64,000 bases of DNA from Amarolinea sp964580725 (lineage in GTDB: Bacteria; Chloroflexota; Anaerolineae; SSC4; Amarolineaceae), in NCBI GenBank assembly GCA_964580725.1, contig CAZOLV010000003.1, positions 1 to 64,000 on the forward strand. Reading direction: 5' to 3'. Positions 1 through 9,000 of this stretch are shown here, in pieces; within the stretch, counting starts at the first letter, position 1; each line of letters opens with the position of its first letter. The notes beneath the pieces were generated by a model. The model worked only from the letters and a program-made list of their open reading frames with translations, did no database searches and was not told the origin of the DNA. The translations under genes were made by a program, and so were the position numbers.

Positions 1-28
1 GGTTCACCCCCACGCGTGTGGGGAATAC
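1..28 (-). CRISPR. Type I-E CRISPR repeat (leader-proximal end of array)
   Basis: The first 28 bases, read on the minus strand, begin GTATTCCCC, have a GTGGGG-type second arm and end GGTGAACC. That is the classic type I-E repeat with a short GC-rich hairpin. Only one copy is inside the window, so the array must continue to the left of base 1. The cas genes run on the minus strand toward it, so this should be the leader-proximal repeat. Only 41 bases separate it from the cas2 stop, so any leader must lie in 29-69 and perhaps within the cas2 3' end. The call rests on repeat identity and cas adjacency, since repetition cannot be seen here. Confidence 0.85.
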
Positions 29-69
29 CCTTGAAGAGTAAGATTTAGTTGTCGTATCCCGTGCATTCG

Positions 70-405
70 TCAGCGGTGTTCCAACACGGCCTGAGTTACT
101 TTGTCACATTTCTTCTCATCCGATTCAGTAACAACGGGCAAGCGGATCAATTGCAGGCCATCGAAGTCTACTACTTCGCGCCGCGTCACGCCAAAGGTGC
201 GCATGGCAAGACGCTGCTCGTTGTTGGTTGACCAAACCTGCAGCACACCACCTCCTTTGGCGCGTTGGCAGCACTTGTCCCACAGCCGATCACGCACCAG
301 GGCCGAAACATGACCGACGAATACGCCGGGATGGGGCTCGATCAGCCAGCGCGTCAATTCGCCGCGCAGCGATACCGGCACCGTTTCAAGCATCATGACC
401 ACCAT
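70..405 (-). CDS. cas2: CRISPR-associated endonuclease Cas2, type I-E
   Basis: A 111-residue protein of the CasE-type Cas2 family, the partner of Cas1 in the spacer-integration complex. It starts with a hydrophobic beta strand followed by residues LRGELTRWLIEPHPGVFVG, typical of I-E Cas2, and contains the family's VWSTNNEQRL stretch. The start at 405 lies inside the 3' end of cas1 (20-bp overlap), with a GAGGAAG ribosome binding site before it, so the two are probably translationally coupled. An ATG at 396 is an alternative start. It is the last cas gene before the array. Confidence 0.93.
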   Translation of the reverse strand: MVVMMLETVPVSLRGELTRWLIEPHPGVFVGHVSALVRDRLWDKCCQRAKGGGVLQVWSTNNEQRLAMRTFGVTRREVVDFDGLQLIRLPVVTESDEKKCDKVTQAVLEHR

Positions 406-1333
406 CGTCTTCTTCCTCTATTTCAGCATCCTCCGGCGGCGACCACCACGGTTCTGGGCGTGTCATGTCGTTATCGGCGTCTGCATCGGCTGCCAGAACA
501 TCTGCTGAGATGCCCAGCAGCCGATCAATGTCAGGCAAAATCCGATTCAACAAACGCCGTGCGTGGAAGACATCCCGACACGCGTGGCGTACCCGTGTTT
601 CCAAATGCTCGGTAGACTCGGCCACCAGGCTGAAGGCCAGCGGCACGGTCAGTTCTGTCTTATAGAGATCGGCAACATCCCACACGAACGATAGTTGCTT
701 GCCCGTATGGATGAAGCCAAGCCCAGGCGAGTAGCCGGCTGATACGATGGCCGCATGGCACAGCCCGTTGAGACAGGCATTGGCTGTGGACAAGGCACGG
801 TTCAATGGATCAGCGTTGCCCCAATTCGTACGATCGTAGTTTCGTCCTGTCCAGTTGACCCCGTAACGCCGGCTGGCGACCGCATAGGCCTCGCGCACGC
901 GCGCACCTTCGTGACCGCGCACCTGTTCCAGGTTCAAATTGGGGCCAAGATCATAGCCAAACCGATACTCGTACATGCGCCGGACAACATCCATGTGCTT
1001 GGTCGGGTTGCTGACCAGCTCCGCCTGTTTGAGCAGGTGATAGGCGCGGCGTGTCTCGCCCATACCCTGGGCGTAGAAACGTACGCCTTCTTCGCCAGTC
1101 CAGGCTACCAGGCATCCGTAATCGGCCAACACCTTGACCGCTTCATGGGTGATGCTGGTGCCCGGGCCAAGCATCAACAGGGCCAACGCGGCTGCCGGCA
1201 CCATCGTCCGACCGTTCTTCTTATCGAAGAATTCGACGGCGCTCTGCGACCGCTCGACCTTGCCATGTTCCAGGTACAGATAGCTCAAGCCATCGCGCAG
1301 CTTGGGTAGCTCATGCAAATCTTGAATACGCAT
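386..1333 (-). CDS. cas1: CRISPR-associated endonuclease Cas1, type I-E
   Basis: Integrase subunit of the Cas1-Cas2 adaptation complex, 315 residues. Catalytic metal ligands are visible as E142 (in GHEGAR), H209 (in GFIHTGK) and D222 (in WDVADLYK), matching E. coli E141/H208/D221. The ATG at 1333 is chosen over a longer reading to 1384 because GGGAGG sits at the right distance upstream and the protein then begins RIQDLHELPKL, as in the family. The C-terminus carries an unusual acidic/proline tail of about 30 residues (EPWWSPPEDAEIEEEDDGG). It is preceded by cas6e across a 65-bp gap and overlaps cas2. Confidence 0.96.
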   Translation of the reverse strand: MRIQDLHELPKLRDGLSYLYLEHGKVERSQSAVEFFDKKNGRTMVPAAALALLMLGPGTSITHEAVKVLADYGCLVAWTGEEGVRFYAQGMGETRRAYHLLKQAELVSNPTKHMDVVRRMYEYRFGYDLGPNLNLEQVRGHEGARVREAYAVASRRYGVNWTGRNYDRTNWGNADPLNRALSTANACLNGLCHAAIVSAGYSPGLGFIHTGKQLSFVWDVADLYKTELTVPLAFSLVAESTEHLETRVRHACRDVFHARRLLNRILPDIDRLLGISADVLAADADADNDMTRPEPWWSPPEDAEIEEEDDGGHDA

Positions 1334-1398
1334 ATCACACCTCCCCAGCACCCTGGTGGGGCGCAGCGACTGCTCTGGCCCCACCAGGGCATTTTGCG

Positions 1399-2064
1399 TT
1401 ACGATGGCGCAGGCGCCAATGAGAGCAAGCCAAAGCCGAAGCCTTTGCCGCTACCAATCCCGCTTTCTACAGCCTTATGCAACAGGCTAGATTCGACAAC
1501 TTGAAGCACGCCATCGAACTGAACACTGAGCAGCTTCAGGTCGTGGACAGCTTTATCTCGGTGAATGGCCTTTTCATTCACAATTTGGGCGTCACGGCTG
1601 ACCTGGGCTTGGAGTAAGCGAAACCCATGCTGTTCGCCCTTGCGCGCCAGCCAGGCGAGCTGTTCGTCCTCGTCGTAGATGCCGACGCGCTTGCCCTTGC
1701 CGTATTCGGCGCTTTTGCCCAGGCGTTTCGTGGGATTGGCGCGCAGGCGGAAGGATAACAACTGTCCAACGGATGGCTGTAGCTGAAAAAGCTTGACCGC
1801 CGGGTTGGTTTCATCGGCCAGCAGAAGATAGCCCCGAGCGCCTTCCTCCGCCAGCCACGCCCAATCGGGCAATTCCCGCGACTGGACGAGCAGCATCAGC
1901 CCCAAGCGTGGGTGCTCGTCCACGCGCCAGAGGACGCGTTCTTCGCCTGCCTGCAAGTCGAGCCGGAAGGCGTGCATAATCGAGCGGTGCATCTCGTAAG
2001 GATGCGCCAGCTCGCGCTGGACGCGGCGAGAGCGTGGGTTCAGGATCAGGCGGGAGAGGTACAT
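1399..2064 (-). CDS. cas6e: CRISPR pre-crRNA endoribonuclease Cas6e (CasE/Cse3)
   Basis: Processes the CRISPR transcript and stays bound to the crRNA 3' hairpin in Cascade. The 221-residue protein begins YLSRLILNPRSRRVQRELAH and continues PYEMHRSIMHAF, placing the conserved active-site histidine/tyrosine pair at H21 and Y23. The C-terminal glycine-rich loop GIGSGKGFGFGLLSL is the family RNA-binding signature. Both features are intact, so it should be active. A GAGGAGG ribosome binding site precedes the ATG, and the start overlaps the 3' end of cas5e by 19 bp. Confidence 0.96.
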   Translation of the reverse strand: MYLSRLILNPRSRRVQRELAHPYEMHRSIMHAFRLDLQAGEERVLWRVDEHPRLGLMLLVQSRELPDWAWLAEEGARGYLLLADETNPAVKLFQLQPSVGQLLSFRLRANPTKRLGKSAEYGKGKRVGIYDEDEQLAWLARKGEQHGFRLLQAQVSRDAQIVNEKAIHRDKAVHDLKLLSVQFDGVLQVVESSLLHKAVESGIGSGKGFGFGLLSLAPAPS

Positions 2065-2738
2065 AGCGCCTCCTCGTTGCTGGAAGCTGATTCCTGGAAG
2101 CTGGACGTTGACACGAACGTCGTCATTACTCGTCGTGGTGCAAAGCGGCGTTCAGCGAAGGAGATCGGCTGATCGGGCCGGACTTCGGTGCCGTCAGAGT
2201 CTTCCACCACCGCGCGTATCCGCTCCGGTGGCTTTTTTGTGACCGAGCCGAGCCAGCGATAGGTTTCAAGGATGGACCGCAAGGGAACAGCGGGCCGTAG
2301 CCCATCGGCCAGCCAGACCGGTTCCCCTGGCACGAAGGCCTTGCGTCCCAGGAACAGCGGCCAGACCGGATCGTGCAGCGCGGTCTGCACCTGTTCCAGC
2401 AACGCCAGATCATCGCCGGCCAGGCCCACCAGAAAGCACGCATCGGCCAGATAGTAGCGGCGTGATGGCTCCGTCTCCTTGATACCACCACCCGCCTTCA
2501 GCACATCCTTGGCGGTGTGGTAATCGTAGCGGAGCACCCCTTCGGCATCTACCCGCACGGCCATCCTCAGATCGGCCAGGTCGTTCATGTCGGCATCACG
2601 CGGCCGGCCCAATGCCGCGGCCAGCAGCCCCACCACACCGCTTTTCGATGGCTCCAGCCCCGTGTCGCGCACGCTGAACCGACTCTGCACCCCCCACGAC
2701 TGCATCGGCCCGCTGAGGCGTAGGAGCAGTGCGTTCAT
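2046..2738 (-). CDS. cas5: Cascade subunit Cas5e (CasD)
   Basis: Binds the 5' handle of the crRNA at the foot of Cascade. The 230-residue protein starts MNALLLRLSGPMQSWG followed by SRFSVRDTGLEPSKSGVVGLLAAALG, the standard Cas5 N-terminal RRM-like fold and glycine-rich segment. A 'SRRYYLADACFLVGL' stretch follows, as in the family. An AAGGAGG site lies 7 bases before the ATG. The start overlaps the end of cas7 by 4 bases (ATGA) and the gene end overlaps cas6e, indicating tight operon coupling. Confidence 0.95.
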   Translation of the reverse strand: MNALLLRLSGPMQSWGVQSRFSVRDTGLEPSKSGVVGLLAAALGRPRDADMNDLADLRMAVRVDAEGVLRYDYHTAKDVLKAGGGIKETEPSRRYYLADACFLVGLAGDDLALLEQVQTALHDPVWPLFLGRKAFVPGEPVWLADGLRPAVPLRSILETYRWLGSVTKKPPERIRAVVEDSDGTEVRPDQPISFAERRFAPRRVMTTFVSTSSFQESASSNEEALCTSPA

Positions 2739-3889
2739 GCGATTGCCTCCTTGATCGGTTGCGTCGCGGCCGCGACCCAGGCGTCGAGATTCTTCGCCTG
2801 GGCGCCCTTGAGAGCGGTCAACTCCAGGTCATCATCGAGTGCCAGGGCAGCGGTTGCTACGATGGACTTCGTGCCGTAAACCGCAGCCAGCCGGCCCCAG
2901 TAGCTATCCAGTGCCTTGACCGAAGGCGCCACCAGGCCGGAGTCGCGGCCAGCGCGCACCGGCTTCTCGAACGCGTTCGCCAGCGACCAGGCCGCGCCGC
3001 CAGCGCGCACCACCGCCAGCAGGAAACTGGGTGGGTTTTGCGCCGCAAAGCCCGTTTGCTTGCCGGTGGGGATGGCCTCGACTGCCGCGCGCAGGAAACC
3101 CTCCACGGTGCGCAACGCCAGGTCGCTATCCGCGCCCAGATTCTTCACCAGTTGCTCCCAGTCCAGGCGCGCGTAGCGGTAGAAGCACGCGCTGTTGTAG
3201 CCGATAAACCCCATCATGCTCGCACCCGCGGTGTCATCCGGGTTGAGATCATCCACAGCCGTGTAGAAGTCCATCTCCATCGTCACGCGATGGGTTGACA
3301 GCGCGTGCGCCACCTGACAGGCCGCGTCCAGGTTCAGCTCCGGCTTCTCGGCCAACATGCGGCCGAAGAGCGCGATGTCGGGGGCGCTGGTGCGATCCTT
3401 GTACTCCTTGACCAATTCTTTCGCCAATCGCTCGGCCGTGGCCGGTCGTTTCTTTTCATCGGCCAACTCTACCCAGTTTGCCAGTAGCTTGTCGGAGACG
3501 CCCTTGATCTCTGCCTCGCTGAGATAAAGCAATACCGCGGTACGGAGATCGTCTTTGTCGGACTTGCTGTCGAGCTTGCTCAAAAAAGCGGTGACAAAGG
3601 CCGGCAGAATGACGTCCACTTCACCGATCGGTTTGATTGCTGCCTCCGGCTTTTCGGGCGGGATCAACCGGTCGCGCAAGCGCTTGATGACTCGCTTGGT
3701 GCGCTGGCCGACCTCGACGCCAGTGGTTTCGGCGAAAACGGGCGAGTTGCGGATGGCGCGCTTGATGCACTGCGAGGAGATGCGGGCGCGGCGCACGCCG
3801 CCGAACTCGCAGTCCTTCGGGTTGTTGGTGTCATCGCGGTTCAGGTTAGCCGGCGCAAAGTTTTGGATCAGATGCAGTTCGATGTACAT
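2735..3889 (-). CDS. cas7e: Cascade backbone subunit Cas7e (CasC/Cse4)
   Basis: Forms the six-fold helical backbone that covers the crRNA spacer. The 384-residue protein opens MYIELHLIQNFAPANLNRDD, then NPKDCEFGGVRRARISSQCIKRA, the diagnostic Cas7e N-terminus. 'STHRVTMEMDFYTAVDDL' and 'GASMMGFIGYNSACFYRYA' are also family signatures. Length matches the family. A ribosome binding site AAGGAG lies 9 bases upstream. It follows cse2 with a 3-base gap. Confidence 0.96.
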   Translation of the reverse strand: MYIELHLIQNFAPANLNRDDTNNPKDCEFGGVRRARISSQCIKRAIRNSPVFAETTGVEVGQRTKRVIKRLRDRLIPPEKPEAAIKPIGEVDVILPAFVTAFLSKLDSKSDKDDLRTAVLLYLSEAEIKGVSDKLLANWVELADEKKRPATAERLAKELVKEYKDRTSAPDIALFGRMLAEKPELNLDAACQVAHALSTHRVTMEMDFYTAVDDLNPDDTAGASMMGFIGYNSACFYRYARLDWEQLVKNLGADSDLALRTVEGFLRAAVEAIPTGKQTGFAAQNPPSFLLAVVRAGGAAWSLANAFEKPVRAGRDSGLVAPSVKALDSYWGRLAAVYGTKSIVATAALALDDDLELTALKGAQAKNLDAWVAAATQPIKEAIA

Positions 3890-3892
3890 GGG

Positions 3893-4408
3893 TTAGTTCT
3901 CCTTCTCATGATCTTGGGTTGATTCTTGATTGACAGCGTGGCCCCAGAAGGCACGCGCCCATTGCTTTTGTACGTAGCCGGCTGGATGGTCCCAGGCTCG
4001 CACATCAGCGAACAGTTGATGCCAGTCCACCGGCACCTCTTTCGATGCCAGGAAACTGATGGCCTGCCGCAGATAGAATGGCAGGTCGTCCGGGTGTGCG
4101 GTGAGCAGCGCGGTGAAGCGCCGCTCGATGGCGGTGTTGTCGCCGTTCGGATCCCGCGTGCGGCGAAATACCTGGCCCAGGTTGCCGCTTCCGCCGGGGT
4201 CGGGATGAAAGGCGAAGAGTGCCGCCACCAGGTAGTGAGCCGTCTCGCGCCAGGCCGATGGCTCGGCCGGCAGCCAACGGACGATGTAAGGATACATCTC
4301 TCGCGCATCGCCGGGTGGCTGGCCTAGCCCGCGTCGCAGCGCCGCCAGCGCGCCGCGATCTTCACGCAAGCTTTCCAGATAGGTGATGAAGGGGTGTGGT
4401 TGCGTCAT
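3893..4408 (-). CDS. cse2: Cascade small subunit Cse2 (CasB, Cas11)
   Basis: Alpha-helical small subunit that forms the belly of Cascade and stabilises the displaced strand. The chosen product is 171 residues, starting MTQPHPFITYLESLREDRGALAALRRGLG, which is how the family starts. The reading frame is open upstream to 4480, but GGAGG is placed just before the ATG at 4408. The conserved RRF--LL--h--DLPFYLRQA helix toward the C-terminus is present. It lies 22 bp after cse1 and 3 bp before cas7. Confidence 0.92.
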   Translation of the reverse strand: MTQPHPFITYLESLREDRGALAALRRGLGQPPGDAREMYPYIVRWLPAEPSAWRETAHYLVAALFAFHPDPGGSGNLGQVFRRTRDPNGDNTAIERRFTALLTAHPDDLPFYLRQAISFLASKEVPVDWHQLFADVRAWDHPAGYVQKQWARAFWGHAVNQESTQDHEKEN

Positions 4409-4430
4409 ACAATCCTCCAGATACTCAGTC

Positions 4431-5942
4431 TTACGCGGGCAAAACCTTTGCCAGACGTACCGCCAGTTGATCGCGGCCATTCACGGCGGCCTTCAACGCG
4501 CGTGGATCGGTCTCAACGTCAGCAGCCGCAGCCTCGAAGGCGCCCCAAGCTGTGCGCTTGAGGGTCTGCTGCCATTTGGTTAGCGTTGCTTCACGGTCGA
4601 GCGGCAGTTCCTCCAGCGCCAGGCGGAACGGCGTCTCCAGCCGTGACCAGTAGCGGCGCTCGACGCCCCACATCGCCGCTAACCGATTCATATCCTCGGG
4701 CGCAGGCTGGCGAGCGTTTTCGCTATCGGCTTGCGGCGCCAACACGAAGGTCGCCATAGTGCGGGCTGCGCCCCAAAGCTGGCGGGCCACGTTTTCGGCT
4801 ACTCCCAAGACATCATCGCGTAGGCTGTTCACTAACTGCTGATCTCGCAGATAGATCAGCGGCAGCGACAGATGTTCGGTGCGATAGAACTCCACTTTGG
4901 CCTGGTCGTTCGCCATTCCCAGGGCCAGTGTGCGCCGCGTGCCACGGGCGAGGAAGCCTTCGCCCACCAACTCCGCCAACCAGACAAAGGCGCGTGGCGC
5001 ATAGGCGCTGACCGAATCCAACTGGAGCAGGGTCGCGCTGTCCCGCCACAGGGCGCGATCCTCATTGAACCGCAGCGGCAGCAGGCCGCGTTTCTCATCG
5101 CGACGATAGGGCTTCATCGGGTCGGGAATGCCTTCGCCCAGGCGCAGCCCTGGGGCCAGCGTCATCTGCCTGATAACAACACCGTCACCAGCCCCCTCCG
5201 GCAGCAACAGGATGCGCCGGTTCTGCCAGGTGAGATAGTCCAGGTAGCCGCGCGGTATGTTTCGGTCTCCCTGAAACGGGTCATCCATCTCCCAGGCCGG
5301 CCGGTCGTCGGGCCGTCGTGGCAGCGGATGCTCGTCATCGTAGCACAGCAGGTTCAGCATCAACGTCTCGAAAAGGGTATCCCCCTGCACCAGGAAAACG
5401 ATGCCGCGGGCACATGAGCCATCGGTGAATTTCTGCGGCAAACCGCTCAGACCTGCCAACCCGAACGCTTGCGCCGCCACCACAAAGCGGACGGCTTGCG
5501 GCGGGTTCAGCGTCAGCCCACCCTCGTCGGTGTGGTGATCGAACAGGGTGGCATTATTGCCCGATGCGACGTCATGCACCAGGCTGGTCAGCGACTTCGG
5601 CTTGACGCGTTCGTCTGCGGCCTGGTAAAAGGGTCGCGTCGGATGAAACAGGTCGAACCGTTCTCCCCATTGCCAGAAGTATCCGTCCAGCGCCCCAGGG
5701 TCAAACCGCCCCGCCTGCCACAGCGCGTACCAGGCGTCATAGCCTGGCGGGCCGAAGACACGGTGCAGGATCGCCAAGAGCAGGCGGTGCAGCGCGGCCG
5801 TCACCAGCGGAGATTCTCCGCCCAGCTCGCGCAGCTCGTGCGCCTGCGCCAGCGCGTTGCGCAGGCCCAGCTCGCTGGCCGTGCCATCTCGCTTCATGCA
5901 CGGTATCCAGGGTTGACTGATCAGATCGAACGATACGGTCAT
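4431..5942 (-). CDS. cse1: Cascade large subunit Cse1 (CasA, Cas8e)
   Basis: Recognises the PAM and recruits Cas3. The 503-residue protein starts MTVSFDLISQPWIPCM, a strongly conserved Cse1 opening. The sequence then shows GYFWQWGERFDLFHPTRPFYQ and GNNATLFDHH, both typical of the family's L1 and nucleotide-contact regions. The frame stays open to 6083, but AAAGGAG sits directly before the ATG at 5942 and the extra 47 residues do not look like Cse1. A 68-bp gap separates it from cas3. Confidence 0.95.
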   Translation of the reverse strand: MTVSFDLISQPWIPCMKRDGTASELGLRNALAQAHELRELGGESPLVTAALHRLLLAILHRVFGPPGYDAWYALWQAGRFDPGALDGYFWQWGERFDLFHPTRPFYQAADERVKPKSLTSLVHDVASGNNATLFDHHTDEGGLTLNPPQAVRFVVAAQAFGLAGLSGLPQKFTDGSCARGIVFLVQGDTLFETLMLNLLCYDDEHPLPRRPDDRPAWEMDDPFQGDRNIPRGYLDYLTWQNRRILLLPEGAGDGVVIRQMTLAPGLRLGEGIPDPMKPYRRDEKRGLLPLRFNEDRALWRDSATLLQLDSVSAYAPRAFVWLAELVGEGFLARGTRRTLALGMANDQAKVEFYRTEHLSLPLIYLRDQQLVNSLRDDVLGVAENVARQLWGAARTMATFVLAPQADSENARQPAPEDMNRLAAMWGVERRYWSRLETPFRLALEELPLDREATLTKWQQTLKRTAWGAFEAAAADVETDPRALKAAVNGRDQLAVRLAKVLPA

Positions 5943-6010
5943 GGCGTCTCCTTTCAGGTTTCTCTCACGTGCCAGGCACTTCTCGAAAGTAGCTGGCACG
6001 TCCATACGCT

Positions 6011-9000
6011 TTAGCCCTTCGCAATCTCCAGTCCCAAATCGCGGCTGAGGCGTAAGGTGTACGGCGTGCCGTCGAGTGGGCACGATCCGTTCACAAAGAT
6101 GGCGGCTCGATGATTGTTCAACAGCGCATGCTCACGCCAGCCGGGGGGAACTTCCTGCTTGAGGTAATACTCGAAAATACCGCGATGCGACAGCGAGACC
6201 GTGTGGCGGGCCAGGTGGCCGGTCAGCTCGACATCCGGCTTCTGCTCCAGCTTCACAATTCTGCCTGAGCCATCAGGTTCTGTGTTCAGATCAACCCCGA
6301 CAGCGTGCAAACAGACCACGTCAATGCTGGGATCACCCAGGCGGGTGAGGGCCTGGAAGGTCTCGTTCACCGCAGGCGCGTCTTCTTCCAGATCGGCGTT
6401 GGAATCAACCAGCAGTCGCTCATCATGCGGCGCACGGATCAGCCGCTTGCGCGCCTCGAAGACATCCTTGTCATCGCTGCGCGTCATCTTCTGTCGCGTC
6501 TGCGTCAGTTTCGCCGCCCAGGATGGCGACAGACCATCCGGTAACTTCTCTCCATACACGGCCTCGATCAGGTCAGAGGGCTCCTCTTGCGGCAAGATCA
6601 ACCGATCGCGTCCCTGCAACGCCAAAAGCGAGCGCAGCAGGACATACGGTTCATAAACGTAGGCGTCGTTGCCGAACTCTGGAAACTCCTCCCCTTCATC
6701 TACGGCCACCAGCAGACGCGCCGCGGCAACCGGCGCGGGGCGATATGGGCGTGGATGCCGATGCAGCCGCCCCGCCCGTTGCAGCAAGAGGTCTACGGGC
6801 GCCAAATCGCTGATCATCACATCGAAATCCAGATCGAGGCTTTGCTCGATCACCTGAGTGGCGACAACGATGGCTTTTTGCGGTCGTTTGCCTTCTTTGC
6901 CGAACCGGCTCAACACTTTCTTTTCGGTCTGATCGCGCCAGGCGAAGGGGGTGCGGGCATGGAAAAGGATCAGGTCGCCCTCCTCTACCAAGTTCGCATC
7001 ACGCACCGCCCGATAGACCTCCTGGCTGCGCGCGACGGTGTTGCAGATCACCGCAGCGCAACCTCCCTCCTGTAGCGCATCCCGCAATCGAGTGACGATA
7101 CCGGCAGGGTCGCGCCGAATCCATTCCAAAGCTACCACATGGTTCTCAGCCTTGGGCAGCGGGGTTACACCAACCTGACCGTCCGCGGTCCAGGTGATGG
7201 CAGGATACGATGCAGCCGGCACTTCGACTGCGTTCCTCGCATATGCCTGCACCAGATCTCGCCGTGTCTGTGCGGGCAGCGTGGCCGAGAGCAGCACGAC
7301 CGATGTTCCCACTGCCCGCAGCCAGCCCAACAACTGCTGAAACAAAGTTGACATGTAGGTATCGTAGGCGTGTACTTCATCGAAGATCACCGTCTTGTGG
7401 CTCAACCCAAACAGGCGCACGAAGAAGTGCCGTGTCTGCAAGACGCTGATCAGCGATTGATCCACCGTTCCCACACCGAGCGGCGCCAGTAAGCTGCGTT
7501 TGCGCGGCAAGAACCATGCCATCGAACGCGCCGAGGCGCTGGCTCGTTCATCGTCCGAAACGACTTCGGGCGGCGGCGCTTCGGCCGACCAACGCGCCTG
7601 GCTGTGAACCAATAGCGGCTCGATAACATCATCGCCGTAACGTGAGCGCAGTACAGCGGCCACACGGCCATGCATCTGATTGCTGGTCGCCATCGTGGGC
7701 ATTGCCACGTACAGCCCGCGCTGCTGCTCACCCTGCGCCCACCGATCAGCCAGATACAACGCAGCTTCGGTCTTGCCGGAGCCGGTCGGCGCTTCGATCA
7801 GCACCAGCGCAGGGCCATTCAGTGTTTCGGCCAGTTCCACCACCTTCTCTTGCATGGGGTTAGGAGGAAATGGAAACAACTCATCGAAACGGCGAACCGT
7901 GGCCGGCGGCTGATAGCCTGTCCACTCAAGGTCGGCCAGCGCCCGTCGCGCCTGCCCTGCCGCTCGTTCGGAGTATCGCCGCGGATCGAGCGGCGGCTCA
8001 ACATACGGGAAGTAATTTTCCACTGATCCGATCCAATCCGCCACCGAGGTCAAACCCGAAAACAGCGTCAAAAAGACGTTTTCGTCGGTGCGGTTGGTAA
8101 TCCAGGTGGGTAGCGATGGTGGATCAAACACATCCCGTAGCGTGCGAACAAGCTCTAACCGGACGGCATCCCATTCTTTTCCGCCAACCTGATCCGGCTT
8201 CAGCCGATCCGTCGCTCCTGGCTGCGGCCACGCCCCATGATGTCCGCCGACCGCGAGCGCGATCCGCTTAGCGGGCCTCAACCCCAATCCTGTTTGAGAT
8301 TGCAGCGCGTCTTCCAGCACCAGAGTCGAGATTGTCCCATGCGGGCTGAATTCTTGGGAAAAGAGCTTGGGGAAGGGCAGGCCAGCCGCCGCCAGTCTGA
8401 GTTCCAGGGGTTTGACCTGGCGTTGAAACGCCGGGCTGGCCTTGCCCAGATCATGCAGCGCCGACCAAAAAGCCAGCAGCCGACCCGTGGCGTCGGCGTC
8501 CAGCCCTAACGCGTTGGCAAACTGGCTGCGCAGGCTGTCAGTCAGCACCTCGCGCCAAAGCGCCCGCGTCACCTGTCCCACATCGAGCATGTGACAGATC
8601 AACGGGTGCATCCGGTCGGTCTTGCGTTCGGCTTTGGCCCACAACAGTTGATAGAGCGGCGGCTTGGGTAGTTCGGCAACGTTGTAGAGTGCAGTCAGCC
8701 GTCGGATCTCTTTTTCCAGCATTTCGCGTAGTTCTCCCGGCTCCAACACCTCACAATCCGCTCCCCACCCTCTCACCCACGGCAGCATCTCGCGTGGTTC
8801 GGCGACCTGGGCCTGCCACAGTACATACCCGTCCGCCTGCTCCTCAACTGCCTCGTTTGGGTGCCAGCGCGTCTCCATCACGCGCGTCCGCACGCGCGGG
8901 TGAAAGCGCAACACAACCCGCTGCGGCGGATCCTCGCTGCCCCAGATTCCCCAAGCATCGGACAGGTATTGGCGCGGGTTGAAATCGGTAGGAATCGTGT

